Shown here: positions 12,165 to 22,522 of the stretch, piece after piece | Position numbering within the stretch: position 1 is the first letter of the stretch | Layout of the letters: every line of letters begins with the position of its first letter | DNA from: Micropterix aruncella | Taxonomy: Eukaryota; Arthropoda; Insecta; Lepidoptera; Micropterigidae | Assembly: GCA_944548615.1 (NCBI GenBank) | Contig: OX155971.1 | Location: 23,580,782-23,644,781, forward strand | Reading direction: 5' to 3' | DNA: 64,000 bases | Made by a program: the position numbers and the translations under genes | The notes under the pieces: generated by a model | The model's input: the letters and a program-made list of their open reading frames with translations, nothing else | Databases searched by the model: none | What the model was told of the DNA's origin: nothing

Positions 12165-13260
12165 TGAAACGCTTTATTGTACACACAATATAGTACAATG
12201 AGGTGGGCTTATTGCCAAATGGAAATATCTTCCAGCCATACCACCAAGGTTATTGTGACTAAAGGTTTATGTGGGCAAATTGATTTACAACTCATAAATG
12301 AATACACTTACATTATACATGTAACCTGGGATCAGACAGATGTGTATATAACTTTCAAAGCATACAACGGCAACTTCTAAATTGTCAATTAATGTTCTGT
12401 TGTGCTCATGCACTTGAATGTATATATAAAATAAATAAATGAATAAAATGTATATTATAATATGTATATTATGTATATAAAATGTATATTATAAATAGTC
12501 ATCGTAGTATAAAATATGCCAACTCGATATCGAAGGAAGGCATGGAATATAAAGACAAGCCAAGGAGACAGAAGAGGAGGGGGGCATTCATCAGTTGAGT
12601 AAATGTCTCTTTCGATATTTTTTAAACCCTCTCAGGTGTTCAAGTTGTCTTATGGGCAAAGGCACGGAATTCCAGAGTCGGGCCGCCTGCACTTCGAAAG
12701 ACCTGGACATGAAAGTTGATGAATGCAGAGGTATAACCAGTAATAGATTTTCCTGAGAGCGCAAGGGAAGGCCATGGAATGAAAGCGGAGAGAAAAGATT
12801 ATATAAATAAGTAGGCCCGTTTGACTGTAGTACACGAAAAGTAGAGCGAGTATTTGAAAATCCCGACATTGTCTAATGGGAAGCCACTCAAGTTGCCTGC
12901 GAAAGGTTGATACGTGATCAAACTTCTTCAGGCAATAACCAAAGCGAATACACACGTTTTGAATCCTTTGTAGCTTATCGAGTAGTTCTTCTTTCGCCTA
13001 GGTAGGTCACATCAGCGTAGTTAATTATCGGCAAAACAAAAGATTGTGCCATTTGGCGTTTGATACAAAGGGTAGGAGATTCTGAACCCGTTTTAAAAAA
13101 TGGAGACTTGCAAAGCCTTTACGACTGACCTCACTTACTTGAGGATGCCAAGATACATTTTCATCAATGAGCAGGCCCAGGTCTTACACAGTGCTGCTGT
13201 AAGGGACAACTACGTTGTCGATATTGATAGTTGTCGAAATTGTAGGTTCTCTTTCTATTA
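12165..13260 (-). pseudogene. Non-LTR retrotransposon C-terminus with 3' UTR (Jockey/CR1-like)
   Basis: Minus-strand pieces in order: IPYSSTV-like and LLIDEN (13200 region), KRQMAQSFVLPIINYADVTY (about 13040), RIQNVCIRFGYCLKKFDHVS (12950), then LPLRSQENLLLVIPLHSSTF and AARLWNSVPLPIRQLEHL (12770-12650), ending at a stop near 12591. This is the C-terminal region after the reverse transcriptase of Jockey/CR1-type LINEs. Frames change several times, so it is dead. The 3' flank down to about 12165 contains a minus-strand AATAAAGCG-type tail resembling the end of the LINE tail at 49121-49518, so it may be the 3' UTR. Confidence 0.8.
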
Positions 13261-13887
13261 GTAAGTTTTATATAGATCGTGGTTATTATTGAACTATTGG
13301 AAATTGTTAAATTAACATCTGAGAAATTAATTTGGGATTTAGAAATGTTATGAGTGTACCTAAGTCAAAGGTTAAAAATTATTTAAGTCGTTAAGAAATA
13401 TTTCAAGCCAAATTCTGTCCGTGTGGCCGAATCATTGTTATGTAATCAACAAGGTAGAAAGGACGAGTAAAGTATTGAAAATAACAACAAAATAAGACTG
13501 ATTTTATTAAATATCTTCTTTATATTTGATACATTGATGCAATGCATCTTTTATTATCTTAATGGCATTTGATTGAAACCTCAAATAATTATATAAAATT
13601 TAACGCCCTCTATACTCATTTGTATGTACTCTTTCGAACTATCTTTTTACATTAGTACCATTTCTGGTCGCTTGATGTAATTAAGTGTTTATTAGTGTAA
13701 ACAAAATTGATGAGAGCGTTTGACCCCTTTCCCATGTATTGAGCGATTTGACCCCCTTCTCATGTATTGAGCGCTTTTTGCCCATAATCAACCATTATCC
13801 TTAAGGTCTAAGCTATACAAAAAAATATATTTCATTGAGGTACCCGATTTTCCGTTAGCTTCTGGAATCATTTGTAGTACTTTACTT
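13261..13887. other. Gene-free stretch with a small tandem duplication
   Basis: Mostly unremarkable. At 13715-13790 the phrase CATGTATTGAGCG plus TTTGACCCC is repeated in tandem (about 30-bp unit, two to three copies). Confidence 0.5.
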
Positions 13888-13950
13888 GTAATAGACAGGG
13901 CCGGCCCGTCCGTATAGGCAAACTAGGCAATTGCCTAGGGCGCTCGTATT

Positions 13951-14722
13951 TTGGGGGGTGGCGCGACGACACGATACAATATTTTGTTCGAAATCAATTT
14001 GACTAGCAAACTTCTTCAATCAAAGCAATCTGATCTTAACTGTGCTACAAATGCTCTCCTAAAAACAAAAACCTTTCTCGAAAGCTGTAGAAGTGATTTG
14101 GGATTCGAAAAAATGCTGGTAGAAGCAAGAGAACTTTCAGAAGAAGTAAACATTTCCGCATCATTCGCATCAGCATCGAAGCCAGTCGGCTTAAGAAAAA
14201 AGAAAAGACAGTTCAGTTATGAAGCGGAAGATGAGCCCTTAAGTGATGGGAAAGACCAGTTCAAAATAAATTTTTATTTTGCCGTTCTGGATACAGCAAT
14301 AAATTCAATCGATGAGAGGTTTAATCAGAAAAATAACATTAATCATGTTTTTGGATTTCTCTATAACGTTCATGAGATGCAGAATAAAACTTCCAAAGAT
14401 GTTCTGGAACACTGTGTAAAGTTGGAAGAATCTCTTAGTCATGGAGACTCTAAGGATGTTGATGCAACTGAGTTATGCAGCGAATTACAAGCTATTGCAA
14501 GAGGAGTACCAAATAACACTGCGCCACAAGAACTTTTAAATTATATTTGTGAAAATGGGTTACTAGATATCTTACCTAATTTAGTAACTCCACAATGACC
14601 CAAGAAAGACTTGTGGGGTTGTCGACTTTATCTATAGAACAAGTAATAGCTGAAACAATAGATTTAAAGGAGATCGTTTCCACTTTTGCTAAAATAAAGG
14701 AAAATAAAACTTGCTTGATTTA
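13951..14722 (+). pseudogene. hAT transposase fragment with dimerisation core deleted
   Basis: An uninterrupted frame of about 215 codons (ILFEINLTSKLLQSK, FLESCRSDLGFEKMLVEARE, RKKKRQFSYEAEDEP, NFYFAVLDTAINSIDERF, ELCSELQAIARGVPNNTAP) matches the middle part of the BED/MYM-type hAT transposases common in insects. After LPNLVTP the next recognisable piece is MTQERLVGLSTLSIEQVIAE (14594 on, another frame), which is the extreme C-terminus. About 100 bases that should encode the conserved ERSFSKLK dimerisation core are missing between them. The N-terminal zinc finger and first catalytic region are also missing. The first residues before ILFEIN come from the element end and are not native. Confidence 0.9.
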
Positions 14723-14790
14723 ATCTTTAATTATTCTTTTAAAAAAATCTTATATTTCACTCCATACAGCTAAAGAAGGTGGATATATTT

Positions 14791-15060
14791 TCTTTTTAAC
14801 CGACTGCAATAAAAGGAGGAGGTTCTCAATTCGGTTGAATGTTTTTTTAAAATATTTTTTTAATGTTTTTTACCTCAGATCTCCGTCATTTATGAAGCGA
14901 TTTGGAAAATTCTTTTTGTATTTGAAAGAATATACTTTCAGATTAGTCCCATAGAAATTTAATCAAAATTGGTTCAGTAGTTTGGTTTTAAAATCAAAAT
15001 AACTAGAAAATAGGTGCAAAAATTATTTGAAGTCAGTTGTATTTTTTAAAAAAGTTTGTA
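14791..15060. repeat. Dispersed repeat nested in the hAT element
   Basis: Begins TTTTTAACCGACTGCAATAA and AGGAGGAGGTTCTCAATTC and closes with GAAGTCAGTTGTATTTTTTA, a near inverse of its start. Sequences of this style are common in lepidopteran genomes (recollection, not searched). It lies inside the 3' part of the hAT element, so it is probably a later insertion. Confidence 0.55.
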
Positions 15061-15212
15061 TTATAATTATATATAAGTAGGTAAGTCATATCTGTGCTCT
15101 AATTATTTGATTAAAAATTACACAATTAATGTTTTGTGATTTTGTTAAATGGGCGCCATACTAGTCTTTTGCCTAGGGCGCCAAGTTTCCTCGAGCCGGC
15201 GCTGGTAATAGA

Positions 15213-16162
15213 CCTATACAATAATTTAAGAAGTTATAAATTTTGTGTCCGAAGAAAATTTTGCTATAAGATAGGCATACAGAGATGTCATTCGAGTGCC
15301 CGTAGCAGCCCCTTTAGTTTGACAGTTTAATTCAGTTTTAAAATTGAAAGCAATACACGCTAAGAAAAATTCGGCTAATTTGCAAAGAAGATCTGTAGAA
15401 AGTATTTGAGGATGAACCACTCACCAAAAAAAGGAAAAGTTGTCTCAAGTGCTAAATTATGAGAAATATTAGTATCTCATAGTTTTAGTACATGTATGAG
15501 TGGCAGGAAAACATTAGCATAAACACAGGCACCCAACTAAATACATCTTCAACGTCTTGGCAGTTCGGCAAATATTTGATATGTAAAGTTAGTTCAGGAA
15601 CTTTCCGACACTCTCCACTCCTATGAAGTTCGCCCCTAGCGTCGCCTTTACGATAAAATTGCCGGCAGAGTTATATATAGTTGTAATATTATGGCACATG
15701 CCTTTTCTTCTTGGTAACAAGAGCGTTATGAGCAGCTTATTAGAGGATAATGAACGGATGAAAGTGCAGGGTAAAACATTTCGCTGTTAAACCGAATACA
15801 AAGCCTGGCATTAAATAGAAAAATATACACGCAAATATTGAGCTAGTAGCTAAGTGTATAGATTTAGTACAGACAAAGAATCAAAATCCAATAACTTCTT
15901 AGTTTATTGTGATAGAAAAGAAATACACAGAAATTTGGTTCAAACAAGCCGAGAATGATTGTTGTTTTTGCGCCGTCACTAAATGTAGTCCTTACTTCAA
16001 ATCAAATTTATTTATTTATGAGTTGTTTTTGTTTTTTCTTACAGAAATAACATTGTTTTTTCTTACAGAAATAACAGGAACCGAATGGCAACACCTTAAC
16101 TTTATGCTTATTTGATTCTGTCACCCAACTGGTACTATCCCGTTCTAGAGTGGACAGAGCTC
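15213..16162. other. Gene-free stretch
   Basis: No coding or inverted structure recognised. One 26-bp phrase (TTTTTTCTTACAGAAATAACA) is duplicated in tandem at 16030-16080. Confidence 0.5.
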
Positions 16163-16165
16163 TAA

Positions 16166-16469
16166 GGGGCTCTTTAGACGATCAAGCATCGCGTCGCGGG
16201 CTGGGAAGGGATCGTAAACCGCAGGACATATGCAAATATATATTTTTAATATTTACCAAAAATGCCAATGTTCTTAGTTTATATCAGGGAGACACGTTAA
16301 TTAGACGCAATTGATTGATGAATGACGTGACTCCCTGGTGTAAAACTACAAAATTAGGCATTATTGGTAAATATTTAAAAAAATATTTGCATATTCCCTG
16401 TGGTTTACGATCCCCTCTTAGCCCGCGACGCGATGCTTGACAAGCATGGTTGATCGTCTAGGGAGCCCC
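16166..16469. mobile_element. Foldback MITE, TAA duplication (PIF/Harbinger-like)
   Basis: Starts GGGGCTCTTTAGACGATCAA. The reverse complement of the right end starts GGGGCTCCCTAGACGATCAA. The arms stay similar for well over 100 bases each (GCATCGCGTCGCGGGCT, ATATGCAAATAT, AATATTTACCAA). TAA flanks both sides (16163-16165 and 16470-16472), which suits PIF/Harbinger insertion at TWA. 304 bp, non-coding. An inner pair CAGGGAG/CTCCCTG continues the hairpin to the centre. Confidence 0.88.
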
Positions 16470-16799
16470 TAATATTATAATAACTCATATAAAAGTTTTA
16501 GTAACATGCTCATAAAACTAAATTGCCTTGCAAAAAAGCAATTCTATTTAAATTTAAATATAAAATTTTCAGATAAAATGGAACATAAAATAAAATAAAA
16601 ATAGGAAGACGTTAAATAGGGTGTGACAAATAGAATAGATTTAAAACTAAAATAAAGAGAAAAATAACGTTGTAAGCAATAAAATAATTAAAAAAGTCAT
16701 AAGACAAATATCAAGAAGTCTTTAATATTTTTTTCATCCCATCTATTAGAAAAGGACGACTTGGATCGCCTTTAACTGCGCCTAAAAGTGGTGTTTTCT

Positions 16800-16905
16800 A
16801 TTAGAAACTTTATAAGCGTCTAAAGATAAGTGCGCCGCAATTATCTTTGCCGCTCACTTTTTGAATAAGTGCGCCGCAATTTACTTTGCGGCGCACTTTT
16901 TGAAT
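16800..16905. repeat. Tandem 46-bp duplication with 13-bp hairpin
   Basis: The phrase AAGTGCGCCGCAATT plus CACTTTTTGAAT occurs twice in tandem. Within the second unit AAGTGCGCCGCAA (16867-16879) and TTGCGGCGCACTT (16886-16898) form a perfect 13-bp stem with a 6-base loop. No gene is implied. Confidence 0.7.
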
Positions 16906-17049
16906 TTGAAACGTCTTTAGCGCCGAAGAAATCGAACGCAAATATTGTTTGAATAAAGACTGACTGGTACGAAGCCCCCTAGTCGTGCCGCCGGCTGAAT
17001 AAAAAAACACAAATGAAATTTTCTCATAGAGGGTGATGAAAAGTAGAGT

Positions 17050-17193
17050 GTATCACTCGGGCGCAAAATATTTTTGGCTCGGGCGCTTTTTTGAATCCCT
17101 CGCTACGCTCGGGATTCTACTCTAGAATCCCTCACTTCGCTCGGCAAAAAAGCGCCCTCGCCGTAAAAATATTATTTTGCTCCCTTGTGATAC
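17050..17193. mobile_element. 144-bp foldback element
   Basis: Starts GTATCAC and ends GTGATAC. The arms GGGCGCAAAATATTTTT and CGGGCGCTTTTTTG are mirrored at 17130-17185. The centre holds AATCCCTCGCTACGCTCGGG and its near inverse around TCTAGA. The whole segment folds back on itself. No target duplication is evident. Confidence 0.75.
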
Positions 17194-17399
17194 AATCTGA
17201 TATTTATATATGGTAAGTAATATAAAATTTTATATAACAATGCCTAGTCAAATACAAATTAAATAAATCCCAAAAATCTTAGTATTAAATACTAAATAAC
17301 AAAACCTAACTGGTAGGCACATATATGCTTATATGAATAATGCCTAATGATAAAATAAAATAATACATTGAAAAATGTCATGAAACAAATTAAACATTA

Positions 17400-18025
17400 T
17401 CAAGATACGACAATATACTCGTAATATGAAATCGGAGACTATCGCGGTTGTTTGACAATATAAATAAGATAAAAAACGAATTTACCGCGTGAATTTTGTA
17501 GCGCCGTTGTCTAGAGTAGACTGAAAGAGCTGCCAATCCGTTGTTCCGCGGGTAGGCCGCATACTGCTGCCGCCACTGCGTAAATTATAACGGTGGTGGG
17601 GGCGGGCTCGGCGCGCGCGAATTTCGAAAGTCCGTCGTGCATTCAACACTCACTGTATCCGGTCTTACGTCATTGCGTTCGGCTTTCGGCGGTAGGAACA
17701 TTTTAAGAAGAGCGTTCCACGTAGAAAGAAGTTTGTAACCGCGCCGCGTCGTCTCTATTAAAATTCGGGGTTCTTCTTATTTCAACGGCTTGCCGGATCA
17801 TGCGAGGAAATTAGAATTGTTCTTTGGATAGCACAATGAGATTTTGAAACTGCAGCCAGTGGTTACTTCCGCTATCCAATAAATGTTCGCAGATCGCCGA
17901 TATTTCTCGCTGAACGTTTTTAACAGCTTTGATGTGTTCCATCAATTGAATTGCTATGGGCCGTTTCGTTTGTCCGACGTAGGCTATACCACAGCTAAAT
18001 TCGACTTTATACACTTTTTATCTTA
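17400..18025 (-). pseudogene. Penelope-like element 3' end with GIY-YIG endonuclease
   Basis: Minus frame 18014-17811 reads YKVEFSCGIAYVGQTKRPIA then LMEHIKAVKN and AICEHLLDSGSNHWLQFQN. The GIAY-YVG-TKR pattern with a following EH is the GIY-YIG nuclease at the C-terminus of Penelope-like reverse transcriptases. Further along the minus strand (17800-17500) degraded C-terminal sequence and then the 3' terminal region (CACGCGGTAAATTCGTTTTT, CGATAGTC) follow. The same 3' sequences recur at 33440, 45700, 55850 and 56300. The reverse transcriptase itself is absent, so the copy is 5'-truncated. Confidence 0.85.
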
Positions 18026-18737
18026 TTTATAATATATTCGTATTTATGGAATTAAAATGAAAACAGCCAAATTGAAAGAAAATATAATTTCAATAATAAA
18101 TAAAAATATTCCAAGTGGTGAAAATAATAGTAATAATATTAATAATAACCATTACTTATACCTATAATGATTACGTATGCCTATACGCTGGGTTAATAAT
18201 AATAATAACAGCAATTATAATGGTACTAATTGTTAGGTTGGAATAAAAAAAATGCCTCTCTGTGTCTTTTCTTCTGTGTGTGACCAACCACTGGGTTAAT
18301 ATTTTTGTTCGTGTATTGTTTAGCCGTGTGCATTAATACCAGGTACATCTTTAATTTCATTAAATAGTGATGGTGTCAAGTTTAAGAAATGTATCTGTGT
18401 ATTGGTGCTAGTAAAATTGGGAACTTTGTGTTTTTTATTTGTTATCGATCTTGTGTTATTTGCATACGTTGTTTGCTGGTGCAATTCTTTATGTTTATGT
18501 TATGACATATTTACTTATTTTTTCCTTGCTTCCGTATGGCTACGACTAGTTGAAATATATCAGTTGGCTCTGCGCTACTCTGTACATACTTATATACACA
18601 TACTTATATACACATACTATATCACACTTACATACATACACACTTAGCCACGCCTATTGAGATTACAAAATACGGATGCACATTTAATTTACTTGCGTTG
18701 TATATAATGCACGTTATATACACGCCATAACCTTGTG
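18026..18737. other. Gene-free stretch with AT-rich and CATA-rich simple sequence
   Basis: Contains (TAATAA)-type sequence at 18120-18160 and repeated ACATACTTATATACACA at 18585-18620. No gene supported. Confidence 0.5.
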
Positions 18738-18796
18738 CAGATGCTGGACTCTTTGGTAATGATCTCTGTACTATGGACCGAAGAGTCCAGCATCTG
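18738..18796. other. 20-bp hairpin, possible small-RNA precursor or foldback
   Basis: CAGATGCTGGACTCTTTGGT (18738-18757) pairs with ACCGAAGAGTCCAGCATCTG (18777-18796). The only difference would be a G:U pair in RNA, around a 19-base loop. Pairing does not extend outward. The size suits a microRNA-like stem-loop, but it could equally be a mini foldback. No transcript evidence is available here. Confidence 0.6.
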
Positions 18797-19620
18797 TAAG
18801 TAGTAAATGTATAAGTTCAACGTTATTAACCGCTCTTTTCAACGCTATTACAGAAAAAAAACTGTTGCAAATATTGTCGTAAGGGGTGGTTAGAGAAGAG
18901 GAAGGGGAAGGGGGGAGGAGAACGGTTTCAAATGTGGCCAATGTTTCGGATTATGGCGTTGCATTAAAACCTCAACTCGCCCCGAAGCTTCGCTAAAAGC
19001 CGTAAAAGTTTCTCCAACTAAATAGAGCGGTTGAGATAACCGCGAACGCTTCAATGCATTCAACTTAATGATATGCACATTCAAACTCACAATACGAGCG
19101 GTCGACGAACACGATATTATGCACAATGCTATTTTTGGACTATTAAACCTTGGAAATGCATATTACTTTTAATATATTTACAGTTATTACGTTTGTAGTG
19201 AATTCTCCTCTTCTGACGTTTATTAACAACATATAATTTTGTGTTATGAGCAGTGCCGGATTTAGACGTGATAACGCCTTAAGCTATTTGAGCTACTGCT
19301 GCAGTTTATTTAACTTTTATTCCTGAACTTAATGTCCGATACCTTTAACCACCCTAACTATAGGTTATTATTCAAAAAGTAGGTAAATCCTTGTTTTTTT
19401 AATTAGATTTCTCAATAACAATATTTGTCTAAATATACCAGACAAAATATTTAGCGGTTTATATAACATATTTTTATATAGCGGTTTTTTAAAATAAATT
19501 TGTATATATTTTTATATAAATTTTTCATATCTTAATATAGCGGACGTATCACGTACGTTCGTATAGGTAGGGTGGTTAATATAGGGATTATGGCCTACTA
19601 GGTAGTAGGTGCTTAGGGTG
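18797..19620. other. Gene-free stretch
   Basis: Purine-rich run at 18891-18922. At 19253 CAGTGCCGGATTTAGACG looks like a single hAT terminus without partner. Nothing coding recognised. Confidence 0.45.
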
Positions 19621-19732
19621 ACTTGCACCAACAGGCCTGTTAACTTCTGCTAACCGTGGTTAGCTAACCACGATAACAATTTAACAGCCGGTTAAATTAT
19701 GTCGGCTTGCACCAACTATTTGGTCGTCCCGG
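19620..19732. mobile_element. MITE fragment interrupted by element A
   Basis: GACTTGCACCAACAGGCC, a palindromic CGTGGTTAGCTAACCACG core and a second GGCTTGCACCAAC resemble a short palindromic element with GTTAAC/GGTTAA motifs. Element A begins immediately after it. Fragment only. Confidence 0.5.
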
Positions 19733-19734
19733 TT

Positions 19735-20400
19735 TGGGGGTTAATGGGCCGTTGCTGAGTTGGCCACGAAGACCCATTCTGTTCAGGGTTGGTCACACTC
19801 ATGCGGCGGCCTCCACGCATGAAGTGTGAGCCTGGGTAGGACTCTGGCCTTCGGGCTAGTTTCCCCTAGGAATCAACCTTCTGGCACACCTGGACGGTCT
19901 GCGCACCGCGCGGCATAAGCCAATCGATTGCGTACTCGATGCGAAGCAGTACTGTGTCCTATAGAGCGGGGGTGGTTGCGGACCTTACGGCGACTGCTCT
20001 TGAAACGACCATCGGCTACCCGATCCTGGGTGAACAGCCGGGCAAAGGATGCCGTGGTCCGCGATAGATTCGGTATATACCGTTTCACCGCTTCGTAAGG
20101 GAGAGGACCGCGCAAGCGACCTCGAACTCGTAACCAATCGAGAGACTGGAGTAATCTGGTCGCAATTGTAAGTAAGGGCGTGAGTATAAGCCCGCTGGGT
20201 AGCATTCCTGGCTATCTCGCGGTTAAGGCGTTGGCCTCTTACGGGCTTGTGGCGGAGCTTGATGGTGGACTGTTTTTGTCCAAGTCAGAAGACTAGTCCC
20301 AGAAGTGAGCGCAGAAGCGCTTACTTCAGGGAGACAGAACGACTAATCGTTGAAACTGCCTGAGGTGACGGGCTCGCCCGCTGTAGTTGGCAACTCTAGG
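19735..20400 (-). repeat. Dispersed repeat 'element A', copy 2
   Basis: Inverted copy of the 8664-9335 sequence, from TTAATGGGCCGTTGCTGAG to GGGCTCGCCCGCTGTAGTTG. A minus frame of 110 codons (TIATRLLQSLDWLRVRGR, AARCADRPGVPEG) is open here but shifted in the other copies, so coding is doubtful. It contains a local duplication around AAGTGAGCGCAGAAGCGC. Confidence 0.75.
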
Positions 20401-20404
20401 TGGA

Positions 20405-20860
20405 TAGGTTAGTTTGGGGGTAAGACCTTCGTGTGCTGCTGGACGGTTTGCGCATCGCACGGTTTGCCAATCGCCTGTGGACTCCAGCGAATAACCGGTG
20501 GGGGGAGGGGGGGGGCAGGAAATGCTCTTATGCGTTTCCTAAGAAGCGGAGGTGGTTACTGATCTGATGTGATCTGATCTATCCCGTGTGAAAGGCGTGG
20601 AAAGAGCGCCCGGTCCAGCTAAGCTAAACATGCCCGACAGAGGCCAACGCCTCACGGCGAGGCGCTGGGAAAGGTTACCAGCGGGCAGCCTCGCCCCTGT
20701 CTACCAGTTTTAGAAGGATATCTCCGCCTGGAATTAACCTTCATGATGCCTCCAACCTCCCGATTGGTTACAGGTCCGAACTCTACCTGCTGTATATTCA
20801 GTGGTGATTCAGTTTGAATCTATCGCGGACCAGTGGCACTTTTTCTGGCTCTGAATTCAG
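20405..20860. repeat. Highly diverged relative of element A
   Basis: Scattered matches to the element A family: ACGGTTTGCGCATCGCACGG, GCCCGACAGAGGCCAACGCC, GATTGGTTACAGGTCCG and CTATCGCGGACCAGTGGC. The order is like that of copies 1-3 and the segment at 2240-2560. It adjoins copy 2 directly. Confidence 0.5.
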
Positions 20861-21416
20861 GATCAGGTAGTTATTTGCTAAGTCCACAAATGCATTCGAG
20901 GAATTATTTTTTTATTTAACCCTTCAAAAATCTTCTCTTAGCGCTATCGTTGCGGTCCGGTTTTCCTCTTCACTGTTTTTTATTTCACTTGTTAAATTTA
21001 AAAAAAGGCAATCGGTTTCTTTCTGCATTTGGCGACAGAATAAGGGTCACTAATGAGATTCATAACACTTCCCCAGTCGACAGTCTCCAACTGATGAAAC
21101 AAAGACAAATAATTTTCCGCGGGGCGTAGCGCCACACAGGGGCTGCTGCGGCGGTGGTGCGGCTGAAATCTAAGACTAGTCACGGAGTAAAGAAAAACCT
21201 AACAAAGTTACCGTTAACTATGGGTTAACAAGCAAGAAAGACGATAGCAACATATAATTATAAGTATGTTAAAACAAGTAAATATATTAATAATTAATAG
21301 ATTTAAAAAAAAACACTAAAAACACGCTTTTATAAATGCACTAAAAACCTAAAAAACGACTATTGTATCAGAACAACGACATCTCACCTGTAAACGTATC
21401 TTTGCAAAACCATAAT
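20861..21416. other. Gene-free stretch
   Basis: A short GC-rich part at 21115-21180 gives a 61-codon minus frame without motif. Otherwise AT-rich. Confidence 0.4.
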
Positions 21417-21815
21417 AAACTATGAAAAGATTGTACACATATCTATTGTTGTTACAAGACCTTTCTAACGAGTCCAAACACGGCTATGATACGATATTCC
21501 ATCATGGAATGCCAGTGCCTATCTTCCGGCTCCATCATCAGACCTTGAAACCTAATCGTGGTCATAGTTCATTCCAAGACTTTTCTAACAAGTCCAAACA
21601 CAGCTATGATACGATGTTCCATCATGAAGTTCCAGTTCATATCTTCCGACTCCATCATCAGATCAGTTCGAGAGTACCATATTATTGTATTGTCATCAGA
21701 ACTACATACATCTGCCAATTTTCATGACGCTACAATCCTTGGAAGATGGTTAAATTAGTTACCTTAGATTCCATTACATAGTTACATACAGGTTGACCTA
21801 ATAAAAGCGTGTTAA
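21417..21815. repeat. Dispersed repeat 'element B', copy with internal tandem duplication
   Basis: Shares TCCAAACACAGCTATGATAC, CCATCATGAAGTTCCAG, TGCCAATTTTCATGACGCTA and CCTTGGAAGATGGTTAAATT with 32150-32460. Here the first part (TTTCTAAC to CCATCATCAGA, about 125 bp) is present twice in tandem. No protein recognised; it may be a non-coding end of a larger element. Confidence 0.7.
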
Positions 21816-21916
21816 AAAGAAATAAAAAACACGACTGCCGATACAGAAAGTGAACTGTTGTATTTATAATTATTTTTAATACGGTTTTTTCTATAAAACA
21901 TTTGTTTCTATAAAAC

Positions 21917-21984
21917 AAATATACATGTATCTATATGGATAAAAACATTTTCATGTATTTATCCATATAGATACATGTATATTT
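21917..21984. repeat. Perfect 27-bp inverted repeat (hairpin)
   Basis: The arm at 21917-21943 (begins AAATATACATGTATC) and its exact reverse complement at 21958-21984 surround a 14-base loop. All 27 positions pair. There is no A/T duplication or open frame around it. Confidence 0.85.
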
Positions 21985-22431
21985 CCAAAATGTACTTAAT
22001 CAGACCTTTCATTTGACACTAAACACGATATATTTATGTTAATTTATTTACGTTTGGACATTAAGACAACTACTTACTTAATATTTGGAGAGTTGGACAT
22101 GCAACCTATGACACTCGGGATGACATAGCGATTCTAACAAAACCGCACACTTCGCAATCGGTTCAAGCGCTTAGAAGTTATGGTGGAATGAAGAAACGGA
22201 AAACATACATAGATGAACCCTAAACACATTACACCCCTTTATTGTTAGTCAGTCGTGTAATAGAGCAAGAATTTTTAAATCTATCAGTATTACTACTTTA
22301 TTTTTGGAAAGACACGTTCATCTGCTGATACTCCGCAGTCACATTTTTTTAAAAAAAGTGTAATATTTTAAATGTGTTAGCCCTCAAGAGTTGATACTTG
22401 CGCAAGTACTTAAAAATCACACACAGCTTGC

Positions 22432-22522
22432 TGGGTGGGGATGGGGAGGGGAGTTTGAGTGGGGAGGAGGGGGAGGGGCGTGGGTTGAGGGGGTTGAGGG
22501 AGAGGGATAGGGGGGGGGGGGC
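22432..22522 (+). repeat. G-rich tract with quadruplex potential
   Basis: Many runs of three or more G (GGGGATGGGGAGGGG and onward, ending in a run of 13 G). More than four such runs lie within any 40 bases. No element outline is visible. Confidence 0.75.

Larger units (their letters stand above)
13896..15204 (+). mobile_element. hAT DNA transposon, complete ends, internally deleted
   Basis: Starts CAGGGCCGGCCCG and ends with the reverse complement of CAGCGCCGGCTCG, flanked on both sides by a perfect 8-bp target duplication GTAATAGA (13888-13895 and 15205-15212). Subterminal CCTAGGGCGC blocks occur near both ends. Length is 1309 bp. It encloses the 3' half of a transposase gene, so it is a deletion derivative that would depend on an intact relative. 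The undamaged duplication shows insertion by normal hAT chemistry. Confidence 0.95.

Noticed and set aside
19253..19275. CAGTGCCGGATTTAGACG as a hAT element
   Set aside because: A single terminus-like word. No partner end or 8-bp duplication found.
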